From NCBI GenBank assembly GCA_013396525.1, contig VWYX01000746.1, positions 25,212-89,211 of the forward strand: a stretch of 64,000 bases of DNA, given 5' to 3'. This DNA comes from Chaetorhynchus papuensis. Lineage: Eukaryota > Chordata > Aves > Passeriformes > Rhipiduridae. A program made the translations under genes and the position numbers. Shown in pieces: positions 11,531-24,900 of the stretch (position 1 is the stretch's first letter; every line of letters starts with the position of its first letter). The notes beneath the pieces are model-generated. The model was not told where the DNA came from. It did not search any database and saw only the letters and a list, made by a program, of their open reading frames with translations.

Positions 11531-11919
11531 TGTGGGGTTACACCATGGGTGTTATAGAAAAGCAGGCCCTGGAAGGCCTAGAATAGGCCTCTTCCTTAGG
11601 CCTGGAGGTAACCATGGAAACACATCCAGGTCACCTGAGATGGGCTGGAAAAGGGAATTATGGGTTTGTGGCCTTCTTGACCAATTGTGTGGGAAGATTA
11701 TGGTTTGTAACCTTATAGGGTATTGTTTACCTATTACCATGATAGGTAATATCTAGGCAATACGCCAGGTGACTGGGGGACACTCTGGGATTCATCTTTC
11801 CTGTTTATATGAGGTTAGATCCTGTTTGTGGACTAGTGTTTAGGTGATGTAAACTGCACAATAAACATCTTTCAGTTCTCCATCTTGTGTGAAGTCTGTG
11901 CCCCAGCATGAATACTGCA
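11531..11919 (+). mobile_element. Solo LTR of an endogenous retrovirus (5-bp target duplication CCAGG)
   Basis: This 389-bp element begins TGTGGGGTTA and ends ATACTGCA, giving TG...CA termini. It is flanked on both sides by CCAGG (11526-11530 and 11920-11924), a 5-bp target-site duplication. A TATA-like TTTATATGA near 11805 and an AATAAA at 11860-11865 about 55 bp before the 3' edge are in LTR order and set the orientation as +. No gag, pol or env sequence adjoins it, so this is a solo LTR left by LTR-LTR recombination. A 5-bp duplication favours an ERVL-like or some ERVK-like lineage, but the family was not identified. It sits in SYT9 intron 3, antisense to the gene. Confidence 0.75.
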
Positions 11920-12239
11920 CCAGGTTTTATAGGGAACGGAAATACAGCTCTTGTGGAGTATGTGTACTTTGCTTACTTAGCTTTGTGCAACAGCTTCTCA
12001 TCTTTCTCAAGCTGGTTCCTTCTCTGTCAGTCACCAAAAGATGAAGGGTGGTGGATGACATAGAAGGAGAGGGAAAATACCTGGAAAGAGCCCCTAGCAC
12101 AGGTTTGTGTCTGAGGCAGCTGCTGCACACAGCAATGCCCAGAGTCCGTGCAGTTACTTTCCGTCACTTCAGGAGTTAGCAGGGCAGATAAGCAGGACAG
12201 AAAGCGTTGCTGGCACAGAGTTGTAGAAAAGTTTTGTAC

Positions 12240-12330
12240 CAGAAGGGAATTCTAGAGGTCACTTGATCCAACCCATTGCTCAAGAGAGGCATCTTTGCTT
12301 CAGCTCACAGCTCATTCAAGGAAAGAACCA
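12240..12330 (-). mobile_element. CR1 LINE fragment (degraded)
   Basis: The stretch gggaattctagaggtcactt followed by gatccaacccattgctcaag resembles the reverse complement of the CR1 3' region (ggaggtcatctagtccaacc-like). No terminal ATTCTATGA repeat is left, so boundaries are rough. Confidence 0.55.
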
Positions 12331-12855
12331 AACATGTACATTCATTCAGAAGTAGGTCCTTTCCTTGTGCTGTTATTTAACAGAGATGCTGTCAAGGAAG
12401 GAAAAGGCTGATATTATGGGCCATTTGACAGGAATAACCAGCTTTTAACCCTACCATCTTTTCCATTCTGAAGATCAGTGTTTCACGGTGGGTGAAAAGC
12501 TAATAAATAAAGGCTGGGACAAAATCGAGGTGGCTGCTATGACTCAGCCTTTTTAGTGCCTCTTGATAGCTCCCACCTGGAAGCAAACCTGCTGCAACAA
12601 ACTGTGTCACTGATTCACTTGGGTGGGAGGATCAAAGTGCTGCTTGAGATGCTGTGAGAAGTCCTACAGGTTAAAGAGATGTCAGCACATCGAGAAGAAA
12701 TTTCTCTTGGCTAGCACCTGCCCTTAACATTACAGGAAAATAATTGATCTCTGAAATTTCTCCAGTGATCAGCTGGAGCTTGATACCTTAGAACCAGGAA
12801 AACAGGAAGCAAAATTTTCACTCATCCTTCCCATTGTGAGAGCAATTTCCAACAT

Positions 12856-12914
12856 GTACTTGCCCAGCTCTGAGATTCATAGCTGTGAAATTCTCTCTTG
12901 TGCTGCAACTCTGA
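12856..12914 (+). repeat. Dispersed direct repeat, copy B
   Basis: Second copy of the segment at 11421-11486, sharing acttgcccagctctgag and the run catagctgtgaaattctctc then ttgtgctgc. It lacks about 12 bp of copy A (the ggtgctgagatg part). Confidence 0.9.
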
Positions 12915-13362
12915 GGGGAGCAGAATTTCATAAGCCATTTAAAGAAACTATTGACTGAAGCCATCTTTTGGGAATTTGTCATTCTGGCAAATTTTGATAG
13001 GTTGTTTTTCCTGAACTGGTCACTACCCTTTAGAAGGAGACAGCACTGTGGAATTACTCAGGTTTTCCCTGAACACAAAAAAGCCCATGAGGCATCTGTT
13101 GTTTTTACTGTGTATTTTGGCATCCTTCAATATTGTCAGCTGTGGCAAAGTCACTCTGTGTTCAGCTCCAGTGCTCCACATGGTGACATTCATTCTGAGT
13201 ACTGTAAATACTTTACTGTCACTACCAAACACAAGAGTTTCCATTCCAGACTTGATCGTCCTGAATGAACATTTTAAAAAATTTTATGAGTTTTTATCTA
13301 GAAGTTTATGGTAAATGGATTACTACACAATTGTTTTAGGTACAGATGCCAGGAAAAATCAG

Positions 13363-13636
13363 AGAATCATAGAATACCCTGAGTTGGAAGGGACCCACAA
13401 GGATCATCGAGTCCAACTCCTGGCCCTGCACAGAACAGCCCCAAGAGTCACATCATGTGCCTGAGAACATTGTCACAACACTTCTGGGACTCTGTCTGGC
13501 CGGTGCTGTGACCACTTCTCTGGGGAGCCTGTTTCAGCCCAACCATCCTTTGGGTGAAGAATCTTTCCTCATGTCTAATCCAAATCTCCCCTGATACAGC
13601 TTCCTCGTGTCCTGTCCCTGGTCACCAGGAAGGAGA
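13363..13636 (-). mobile_element. CR1 LINE 3' fragment
   Basis: It starts agaatcatagaatac, the reverse complement of the CR1 3' terminal ATTCTATGATTCT repeat. It continues ttggaagggacccacaagga and then tcgagtccaactcctggccc, and runs to a ...cttcctcgtgtcctgtccct block typical of CR1 3' ends. The element points to the minus strand, the same orientation as SYT9. It is 5'-truncated, with no reverse transcriptase left. Confidence 0.9.
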
Positions 13637-16600
13637 GTAAAAATATAACTGAATGCATAAATGAATTGCATAAATGAACTGCTTGGGAAAAGAACGGATC
13701 ACATGTGTTGAATGCAGTATTGGAATTATGCCATAATGTACTCACCCACAAGCTTTGCCTTACAATTGAAAAATAATTGTCTCCTGCACTGTGATATTTT
13801 AGCAAATGCTGCAATGACAATACTTTGTTGATGCTTTTTGAAAAATTGCACTGGGCATTATATGGGAAAAAAAGCAGAGTTATACTGGAAACAGAGGCTG
13901 TGATTTCTTTAGTCTCTTCCAGTTCTAGAAGTTGTAGGTGTTGTAGCAATAGGTCATAGACCATTGTGAGGTTGCCTGTTAGTAAGCCAATGCCTGAGAG
14001 TGTCACTGAAGGGAAGAGTGCAGGCAGCAGCAGGATAGAGACACTTTTGGCATGCAAATCCTTCTCTCAGTCTGAAAAAGAAGCCCTGTCTTCTCACACT
14101 TGCATTTTAAATTGTAGGCAATTAATGACTACTCCATCATACTGGCTACTTGTAAATATTTTCTAAAGTTTGGAAAGAGATTTTATAACAGAGAGAGCCT
14201 TTCCCCATGACCTGGCTATTCCTCCCTGTGTTACCCCTATTTTCTGTAGTTAAAGGGCAACATTGAAAACTGTTCCAAACAATGGGTCCTCAGGGTTCAG
14301 TTAGGAAGGTTTAATTGAGGGACTGATCTTCAGAGAGTCCCACAAACCGTGACTGCCCCCCAGAATCTGCACGTGTGTGTTCATCTCTCTGGGCAGCTGC
14401 AGGGGAACAGGCAGCAGGCTCTGAGTGGAGATCAGCGTTGTCACGGGCATGACCCTCACATCGAGCAAACACTCAGGTCTTTCCTACAAATTCAGCTTTC
14501 TAACAGAACCAAAGCCAACGTATCAGAGCGCAGAGAGGATTAGTGCACACCTTCACAAGCCTAAAATCACTGAGCTACATGGCTTAAGCCACGGATTGTC
14601 ACTAAAGGTGTGCTGTATTAGCAAGAAATCGCTCCGAGGAACAGAATTAACAAGCACAGAGGGTAGGATCTTCTGCAAGGATTAGTTCCTGTTTGAATTG
14701 AGTGCTTATGCACTGCTGTGTATGATCCACAAAATGTGGCACTACAGGCATTACACTGCCAGAGACATTTTGAAATTCCTGCTTTGGAAAAGATTTCATA
14801 ATAGCGTAGGTTATCAAATCATGCATGTTGTACTTGCCAAATTTGTGTCTGAGCTCATTCAGTGTGGTCCTAACACCACACTGGGCATGTGACAGTGCAA
14901 CCATGACAGTGCTAATATAACCAGACCAAAACGCTGGTCAAATTTATAAATAATCAAAAGAAAATATCAGAAGGTAATTAAATTGCAATTATAATTTACT
15001 TATATGTATATGCCCTATATGATTTTTCTTTTGGTCCCATTCAGCAGGAAGCACAAAAGAACTGAACGAATATCCTGTAACAAATATACCCTTCTCCCAT
15101 TGTCCTCAAAATCTGCCCAGGTTCAGGGGAAGAAAACACAGCCTTTATTTTTAAACTGTACTCTGCCTGTTCTGTATGCTAAAAAAGGTAAAAAGTTTTG
15201 CTTTTCCAATGCCCCAGGCTTCAGCTCCAGGCTCGGGGTAAGGGCTGAGTGCCTTGATGTTGTGAGCTGTGCCTTACAGGGAGCCTCTGATAATCCCACA
15301 TGGATTTGTGTCTGAGCCCTTGCTGTGTTCATGCAGTTCTTCATTCAATGGACCAAGAGCATGAAGCTTCTTCCTTGAAAACGGCCCAGTGTTACCTGGG
15401 AGAGTTATTTGCATTCAGACCAGGTGGGGGTTCAAACAGAGGTGTAAATCACAAGGTTTGCCTGAAAACTGCAAACAGGACGACTCCCATAACCCCTGAA
15501 ACCTCACAGTAAATAAGATTGTTGTTAGGAGCATGGAGCCAATCACCCCTCTCAGATTAGGCTTCCTTCTTCCTCTGTTTCTGGTGGAAATTCTTGATAC
15601 ATTACAAAAATCATATTTTTTGAATAATTTTCAATGGCTTCAGCTGAAAGGGTTATTGTTCCTGCTTTTTCCAGAAAACATTTCGGGTTTTCCCCCCTGT
15701 AAAACTAACCTGAAATAAATGCATCTTTGAAAATGCTGGATTCTAATAGTAACATTAGTAGGCTTTTAGCCTATAATCACACAGTATTTATAGATTTTAA
15801 AATTATTCCATTTTGTTGGAGATTAGCCTGCAGGATAAATCACTCCCAAGTACTGTGTCAGCAGCTCCATGCTGTTGCTTAGTGAGTATAACTCAGCATA
15901 TTAAACAGGGGGATGTGTAACCTTAAAGAGGATGGTGACTAAGGGCCCCTAAACGGCCTCACCTTTGCTGCCTTTGAGGCTGCATTAAGCTGCTCAGGCT
16001 GGATCAAACCTTCTCAGTGAAACCTCTAAGTCACCTGGTTGTTAGGGATATTTGGACAAACGGGGATGACATTTGGGATCAGAGTTCTCCATTCCCTTCT
16101 CATAAATACCTCTTGAGCGCAGAGAATGGGTATGTAAACTCATGCGAAACAGGCAGCAAGGGATGGAAGAAAACGAGACAATTTATAGGCTCTGTCTTCT
16201 GCTTCTGGTCTGGAAAAAGATGCTGTCCTCGAGTTAGGCACTCATGAGGTTTGTGCCCATTTCTTTGGAAGGTTGAGTTTTGTATTTCTGGAGCAGAGGA
16301 GCTGTGATGGGCCCGCACCACGCAGTGCCTGTGCCACTCCAATTAAAGCATATGCCTCAATTATACCAGCTTCCTCAGCTCCCCAGCTATAAAAAGACAG
16401 ACACTACTTTGTCACTTTTCTGCTATGTTGCAGAACTAATTATGGGTTGTGAGGTGCCCACATGCACTTTTATGCATCTCACCAGCCTAACATTAACCGG
16501 AGCACTCAGCAGGCACTGGTGCCCTTGCTTATTTCCCATTAAGTTAGTAACTCTTGAGAGAGGTTTTCAAGGCAGAAGTGGTTTTGGAGATTTGCTAAAT

Positions 16601-16669
16601 TCCTGCTGCTGTGTCAGAGCTGTACAGCTCAGGCAATGGTAGCTTTGCATGTTGCCTCCTTTAGGTGTT

Positions 16670-16716
16670 GGACATTGGAAAACACAAAGAAAGGACACTG
16701 GAAAACACAAACAGGG
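16670..16716 (+). repeat. Two-copy 23-bp tandem repeat
   Basis: ggacattggaaaacacaaag is followed directly by ggacactggaaaacacaaac, a period of about 23 bp with one or two mismatches. It is a minor local duplication in intron 3. Confidence 0.75.
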
Positions 16717-17682
16717 CAGAGGTGTCATGGAATGAGACGGGGTCATTTGAGCTTCTGTAGCATAGAAAGGACAGACTGCCACTATTTCAGTAAAGTCTCT
16801 CTTTCTTCTGCCCTCCAGGCTGAGGAGCATTACTTGCATTTTAAACAACAAAAAAATTCTTCCTAGTTACTTCCACAACTTTCCTGGAATTAAGGGAATT
16901 ACACTGCTACAGTGCAAGGTAAGTTTCACTGCACATCATTCTAATATTTGCTAATGCGGGGATTTGAATTTTGCAAAGATTTATTTCACACGAGGTTCAC
17001 TCAGTTAAGACAAGGATGAGTTAAGTACACTAGGTATATGTGTTAAGCCTAAATGATTTAAAGATGCTTTAAGAAGTGCTATCTGCTTTTTGGCATATAC
17101 ATTTATTAAATTGCTCATCTGTGTTGAGAAGTCTGGAGTAAGATTTGAGTGATAAGACATTAATTCTGCTGAGGAACATGTCCAGGACACAAGTATTATG
17201 CAAATCCCGTAGACTCTAATCTGTTTGGGAATGACAGTAAATCTAGACTATCTAACATAAAGAATTTGGGAAGTTAGCTCTACATTTATTATTATTTCAT
17301 CATAGAGTTATTTTGAGTTATATCTATGAGAAATATATACTGACAAAAACTCTTTTGAAATGTTGGATTTTAATTGAATTTGCATGTGGCTATAAGAGTG
17401 CCAGTTGCTTCTCATTACGTATTTTGAGATGAATAGAAAAGATATGACTGGAAAATTCTATTTTCATGACATCTTAAATCAAAGAAATGAACTCTAGCAA
17501 AGTAGATATTTATTAATGCCTGAATCAATCTATATCTACAGAAAAGTGATTAAGTAAAGTAAGTGGAAAATGGGAATGGCCTATCTTTTACAATTATTCT
17601 TTCAATACATCAATGCCAGGCTATATTTAATGCTTTAAGTTAATTTTCAAATGGTACCATTTTCTCACTGTGATTTCTTTTC

Positions 17683-17698
17683 TTTTTTTTTTTTTTTT
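17683..17698 (+). repeat. Poly(T) tract
   Basis: Uninterrupted run of 16 T in intron 3 after a pyrimidine-rich lead; on the SYT9 strand it is a poly(A) tract. Confidence 0.8.
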
Positions 17699-19220
17699 GT
17701 ATTCCATTGTCTCTACTTCTTTTCTTTATGCTTTTTTTAAAGAATGAAAGCAAGTAAGTAAAGAAGCCTTTGGTATGTCTGATTTCACTTACTGGCAAAG
17801 AACATTAACAAACAACTCTGAAGCTTGGTTTCACTGCAGTGAAGAAATATGAAAAAGCTGAAGTGCTGGTATGTAATTCACTCTGGATTTTGCATTCATA
17901 GTTTGCCAAGCATGCTGGCAACTTCTCTATAAAGATTGTACCAAAGTAAAGCCAAGAGCATATCCTCTGTCTTCAGAGTGTGAAGATCTTTGGATTTTTA
18001 CAGTTTCTAGGTTCTTTTCCTCCCCTGATTCCATTATCCCTGTGTCATGACTACTTTTCTTTAATCCAGGCCACATAAGGATCCTCCAGACACAACTGTG
18101 TTTGTGCTGTGCCAGTCATTCAAGACACCTCTGAAATGAGGGGAGTTGGAGCCAAAGGAGGAGCCTTTCACTTCAGGAATGCTTCAGAACAAACCCAGTC
18201 AGTGTCCTTGAGAGGAACATACTCGTAGCTTTCTCTTGTCACAGTGTCCTCAGCAGCATCAAGGACAGAGGCCTTTTCCTGCAGGCAGTCAATGTACTCA
18301 TCTCTCTAAAGGACCAACATCTCTCCTGTCATCATTTATATCCTATAAATAGGGTGGCAGTGATTAATTGAAACTTTCCAATCAGTGAGCTGCATGCGAT
18401 CCTCAGTTATCGGGATGCATTTACAGGATATATTTGTTCTTAGAGCAATTTAAGACTTTATTGATAAATTATTCTGTATTAAGATCCTTTAACAACAGCC
18501 TCCATTCAGCACAGATAAACTTTATTCTGTACCTGTTCTTAAACACGTGCTTAAATCCTATAGATTTTACTGGCTTTGAATCCTTTATGCAGGTTTTCAA
18601 TTCACAACAGCTACAGTGGTTTGCTGAATCTGGGCCTAAGAGTGAATCTAATGAATTATCCTGTAGCTATTGAGATAGAAATAATGTCTTAATTTGTTCC
18701 AAACGAAATTGATGAACTGGGGAGATAGTCTGAATTGAGCTAATGAAAATTAGTAGAGACACGACTGGAAAAGCTGGAGTACTTGTCCTGTTTATGTGTG
18801 TGTGCCTGTGTCAGAAATTGATTTCATGGGAAAAACAGAATGAGGCTTTCTGAGATTGAAACTTCTGTAGAAAGTTAATAGAAGTAATTTTTAACTCCCT
18901 CATCAGTTATTAAGAAAAGAGTGAGTACAGAGCTGGCTCTGAAGGCTTGCTAGATGGCATTGTTGGCCAGAGACAAAAGCTAACTGAACTTTAAGTTTCT
19001 CCTTGCAAATTAAACTATTCCACTGAAAGATATTTTAGTTTCTTGAATTGCTACTGCTTTATTTTTTTTTTTTTAATTATTCTACGACTCGTCACTTTCT
19101 AGAAAATGAAAAGTTCAGTACAGATTTAATGACACAAAAAAGTCTGCCCCGGCCCTTTTTTTCCAGGCATTACAGGCTGCCTTGGATAATTTTGGTTGGT
19201 GCTGGGAGGCAGGGGGTGCA

Positions 19221-19230
19221 TGTGTGTGTG

Positions 19231-19270
<40 letters not shown>

Positions 19271-19278
19271 TGTGTGTG
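19221..19278 (+). repeat. (TG)n microsatellite
   Basis: About 58 bp of TG dinucleotides interrupted by one CG and one TT step. The Cys/Val and Thr/His frames through it are artefacts of the repeat. Confidence 0.96.
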
Positions 19279-21718
19279 GCTGCAGGACAGGGAAGGCTTG
19301 AAAAGTAAAGGAAACAACTGCATCTTCATGATGGAATGTATAAAAATGTCCTAACCTGCATGACGTGAGTTTACAAGCAAGGTGGTGCTGTGGAGAAGTT
19401 TGCTTCTCCTGTTCTCCCACCTCAGTGTCTCCCGCCTTGTCAGTGTCCATGAGATGCCACCTTTGGAATGGCGCTTCCAGGGTCTGCTGAGGGTGGGTTT
19501 GGTTTCCCACTGCTAAAGCTTAAAGGAGGAGCACTGTGGCACAGAGCTGACTCAGACCTTTCCCTCTGCAGGGAAGGCAGCAGTGCTTCAGGTATCTTGA
19601 CAAGCTTGGGAATAGCAATGAAATGCAAATTGCCCTAGACAGGAATATGTGTTTGGAGGGCAAGTGCTTTCTTGAAAGGAAATGAGGAGGGAGCTTCCAC
19701 TGGGAAGAAGAAGAGTTTAGATGTCAGGTGAAGGTGGTAGAAGAGGAAGGACAGGTAGGTCAGGCAGACAAGGGACTGTCTCACAGAGGGAAGTGTCACA
19801 AACCAATTGAACAGTGCAATCCAGAAAATTGGGCAGTGGTTGCCTAAAGTGAGGACCAAAGTTGTTAATGAACATCTATCAGTATCTGTCATGTCAAGCC
19901 CAATAATTTTTCCATGGGCTTTTATTGGTTTGGATTAGACTTCCATTTTTGTGAAATACTGAGACTGAAAACACCAAAGTGAAGCAGAGGTTAATGGCAC
20001 TGCAATATGCAGTACCCTACCATGCAATTTAACCTGGATGGGCCAACCTTGCAGACTTAAAGGAGAACTTTTGGTGAACATCACAGAGATGGAAAGAGAT
20101 GAGAAAATGAACCCCCATGGTTTCAAGGCCAAAGGCTGGCTTGTTGTATGAAGGGGAGGCTAAATTATGTGTTAAGTGTTCACTATCTCTAGGCAAACAT
20201 GAGCTTGAAGAAAATGAAGCAGCAAATCCATTCTAATGCATAAAATTATTTCTACCACAAATTATTTGCCAGTTACCTCTTGCTTCCCTTCTGACATAAG
20301 TTGAAAGATATGTTCAATTATCTCCATATACCACTAATAATGAAAATTTCAAATACACCCAAGAAAAATTGCAGGGGAGGAAGCTAGCTTTAAAAGGAAG
20401 TCAACTAATCAAAATATTTTAATCGAAAACGTCTTGCCTGTTAATTTTTTTCCCCTAGTGTGCTAAAATGAAAATGTCAATTTAAACTAGATCTGTATGC
20501 AAATGAATGGATTGGCCTTTCACTCCACCTTGAGTTACAATGGCTGCACGTGAATTTACAGCTCCACTGGAACACCAAAAGATCTTCCGTCTTCTAACCC
20601 CGCTCCATTATCTGTCTGTGTACAGGGACTGAAAGCCATCAGTCTGTCAGAGCCCTGAGGGCACCAAGAGCCCTTCATGGCCCTGCCTGCCTGCCCCCCA
20701 GGTCCCTGGCTGGGGTGGTGGCATGGGATTTGGCTGGCCAAGTCCTGGCCAGCAGCTCCCGGGTCACCCACTGCTCCTGACATCCCAGCCCACAGGAAGC
20801 AGCCAGCCCCGGTGTCCTGTTGACCTAGTCTTAATTAAGGATAAAGTCTTGCACAGTGGCCATTCTGTACAAAAAAAAAAAAAAGCTAATCAGACTGGCT
20901 TGAAGTGATGTTAGAGGTTTTTGGGCCCTGCTAGCAGTTCCTCACCTTCCCTTGGCACTGAATTCTCAGTGCAGGCATTTTGTGTTGCGCAAAATGTCTG
21001 TCCTATTGTGTATTCTGAGCACATCACCCTGAGAAGGAGAGAAACTACGTACCTGGGTAGTGTTGAAAAAAGATGGAGAAAGTGATAGTATCAGGAAAAA
21101 AAAGAATGTTCTTTCCAGTCTGCAGAAGCACCTATGATGTGTTGTGGATGTATTCATCACACTCACATTAGGTGTTCCGTACTGACTGTTACTCAGGCTT
21201 AGCACAGGTCGTTCACAAAATGGGTAATAAGGAAAGGCCATTTTCACAAATCTGAAACTACTCTTAGTATAAGTTTGCTCTACAATGTTGAAGAAATTGA
21301 TACAAAAAAGAGAATAGTCCAAATAGTATCATGCTTGAAAAATGGAAAGTTTATGTCAAACTCTATGTTGCAGTAGCATGTCTTGTCTGCCGTTCTAGAA
21401 ATTTTCTCTGAGATGTGTTTTAATTTTTTTATTTAATCACATGTCTCTTGACAGATTTCGCCATCTGCTGTGGAATTCCACTCCAGGTGTGATTTCACTG
21501 GGGAAGCTATGGTGACCAGCGTAAAGAAATCAGAAGCTGGAGAAGCACACGTGCCTTGTTCCCTGGAAACAGGCAGCAAAGCAGCCCTTTGCCCCAGGAT
21601 TCTGACCCCTTGGATATAACGTGCTTCTTTCACACACCACTAAAATAACTGTTAATAACGAACACTGCAGTGCCATTAATCCAAACCCTGGCTGATCATT
21701 TTAGAATTCTGCTGATTG

Positions 21719-21896
21719 GAACAGGCTATCCAGGGGAGTGGTGGAGCCACCCAGCCCTGGAAGGATTTAGAAGACACGTAGACGTGGCCCTTAGAGACAG
21801 GTTTTAGTGCTGGCCTTGGCAGTGCTGCGTTAATGGCTGGACTACGTGATCTGAAGGGTCTCTTCCAACCTAAACAACTCTGTGATTCTGTGATAT
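21719..21896 (+). mobile_element. CR1 LINE 3' fragment
   Basis: It reads ggaacaggctatccagggga then gtggtggagccacccagccc, and ends gggtctcttccaacctaaac and then aactctgtgattctgtga, the standard CR1 3' terminus with degenerate ATTCTRTGA repeats. Orientation is +, opposite to SYT9. Strongly 5'-truncated. Confidence 0.92.
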
Positions 21897-21937
21897 CAGG
21901 ATATCAAATCCACGTTCAGTGGAATCCCTGGTGCGCC

Positions 21938-21963
21938 TTTTCTCTCTCTCTCTCTTTCTCTGT
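21938..21963 (+). repeat. (CT)n-rich simple repeat
   Basis: A CT-alternating tract with two interruptions, shortly after the CR1 end. Confidence 0.85.
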
Positions 21964-24900
21964 CTTTGATCATTTTTGGCTTCTCATCCCACTAAAAAGT
22001 AATACAAGAATTATTACCTCAGTTGGACTTTTCAAAAGCAGCTCCTTTTAAGTCCAGTGTCAATTTAGCAGGTGGGGAAAGAAGCATGGGCTTATGAATC
22101 AATTTCTCCTATTTTTTTTTCCTGTGAGTGACAAAGTGATTTCCTTCATTGCTATTGCAAGTTACTTTTTTTCCTTTCAATAGGTACTTTTCCTAGGTAT
22201 CCTTGTGATTCTAAAGGCAATGATCAGGTGCCTTTCTGCTGAAGTTTCTCCATGTGTTTTGTTTCTCTGGAGACAATTCTGTCACGTCGTGTCACTCACA
22301 CCCTCAGGTCAGGCAACAGTGAGAATACTTCATGTGTTTGCTGCCAAAAAAGCAGCTTCATTTCTAGAGTTCCCTGATGCTGAAATCCTGTTACCTTTGA
22401 CTTGGTTGCTATTAAGTGGTGCCACTAAATACAACAAGTTGGCTTTTTCTGATCTGTCACCTGTGTAGCAGTAACCTCTATAACAGTAACACCTGGATGA
22501 CACTAACAGTGCCAGACTCCACTGCACCGTCCACAGAAAGTTTCCTCCACCAGAGGAAAGGTGAAAAGGGATCATTTTGGCTCAAAACCATGTCTGAGAG
22601 CATTCCACGCCACCTTCCATTAGAACAAATGCACAACTAAATTTCACAACGAGCCTTTTACCAGTAACACTCCTCTATAAAACTGCCCACTTTTAACAAT
22701 AGAGAAAACAATTTCCATGGAAATTTCATTTACTTCTTTATATGGATAATATAGAAAATATCTGCAAATCTCAAAGTGAAGCAGCCAAGGCAAAGAGACT
22801 GCTTCACTGCTGGCAGTATTCTGCTAATGGATGGGGGGCAAAGGTGTGCAGCTGTACTGCTTCGAGTGTCCTTGCAAGTTAAATGGAAGAACAGAATCAT
22901 GGACTTTAATCCCACAAAACACAGTTACTGAATAAGTCAACATGGATGAAACCCCTACATCTTCAATACTGAAAAATTATCTCATAACTTCGAATCTCTC
23001 TGGTTTCCAAATACAAAAGGAATTGAAGCAGTAGAGGGAGGAATAATTGGGATGACAATAAAATTAATGCTAACTAGACGGCACCATTCCAGAAGTGTGG
23101 ACAAGAGGACAGTTTTCATCTTTTGGTTCTCAAACCATGGTAAAAAGAAATTACACATTTGAATTAGGAGAGATGGGATTTGGTGATGGTTTTTTTGGGG
23201 TGTGTGGGGGGGTAAACATGGGAGAGAAGGATCTTCTGCTTCCTCCTGGAGGTGCTACTGATGATTTCATAAGAGACTGCACAATTTGCTGACTGCATGA
23301 CCTGCTGAGATGCTGCTGCTATCCAACCCTGTCAGGGTAAACCTCCCTGCCTCACCTCCCAAATCAATGCCATGCAATCTGTGGTGATCTACTTCTCTCA
23401 GGCAATACCAGGATCACTTCACTGTCTCCCGGTATCTTCATTGCTGGTGCTGCCCAGAAGTTCATGCAAATCCAGCTACCTGCTTTTCTTCAGAGACAGC
23501 TCTGGCCTACTGTCATTAGGACACTTGAGTTATGTGGATCTGGTAAGGGAGAATTTATGCTGTTGCTGTGTATCATCCACCTACCTTACAAATAAACAGA
23601 ATATTTTAATCTTGGAGCTGCTAGGCAGTTTACCAACCCAGCACTACATCTACTCAGCAGTATACAGAAAAAAATAAAAAAGCTTTAAAGCTAAACAAAA
23701 GACTGAGGAAGCTGAAGGAAGGCAAAGAGAGAAGAAGGAATCCATTTTAGAAAATGCAGACTCTGAAATCAAGTGTATCGTCCATCCAGGTGTCTACAGA
23801 GTGAGCAGGGGAAGATGTGATGGTGCAGAGTGTGATAACAGTTCTTTTTCTGTAACACTTGCTCTCCATCAGATGTGTTTGTGCCTCCCTATTATATTTA
23901 GACGTGCACTGGGGGCAATTTTAGGGCCACTTCAGTGAACATTATTTTTTCTACTAAAGAATGCACAGAGGGTAGCGTAAGATGTGAGATAAAGAGAACA
24001 CTAAATATGGAAGTGCTTTAGTGCTTTCATTCCATAAAAATGAGTCAACAGAACTCCCTCCTCTTGGCAGACTTTTCTTCTAACTTGTTTTACCTTACAC
24101 GTGCCACGTGTGAAACACACCTAGAGAGGAAAATGATTGTTTCCTGCAGCTTGTTCTTCTGTTCTTCCTCGTGGAATCATGAGGTGAGTGTGGTGAGCTG
24201 CCCAGAATTAGACCTGGTAATGTCTAAATTCAGAATAAATAGCGTTATTCAGTATATACTCACCTATGTGTAGGAAAAAAATAGCACTTTTAGGCAGCCT
24301 GTGACTTAGAATCTCATGGTCACTTAGATGCCTTCTCAATTTCTCTATTTAGTTGAATTAGTTTGATTTATCTTGTAATTTAAATAATTTGATCGTTTTT
24401 AGAGAAAATCAGTTGTGAATTGGCTTGTCCTAAATGGTGAGTACACTTTAGAACTTTGTTAATCTGATTTTGGGTACTCGGTCTGATACCTTCAAAGGGC
24501 CCAACTTCAATTTTTTGGAAGTATGATTTCCAAAGAATTTAGTGTAGTTACCTCTGACCATACTGACTCAAAACTGTCAGAAAACAAGGATGTGTGTGCT
24601 GATTTAGCGCTGCAAGATTTCCTAAAATAAGTAACTTTTGAGAAGAACATGATCATGGGGATGAAGACAGTGAGCATCTACTGCTATAGATATGTTTGTT
24701 TTTAAAAGTATCTGTATTGTAATGAAAACAGTAGTACTGTTACAGATAGGATAAGAAGGTTTTTATGTTCTTTTATGACAAAATCTTGGTGTCAAATGAA
24801 GTGTTTTTCATGACTTTCCCAAGAATGCTGGTGCTCTATACATTAAATCAAGTGAAGGATTTGGAAAAGGAGTTGGAAAATGAGAAACTGTGCTGAGGTA

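Noticed and set aside
13575..14057. 160-codon minus-strand frame
   Set aside because: It ends inside a CR1 fragment and the rest has no domain or splice-site support.
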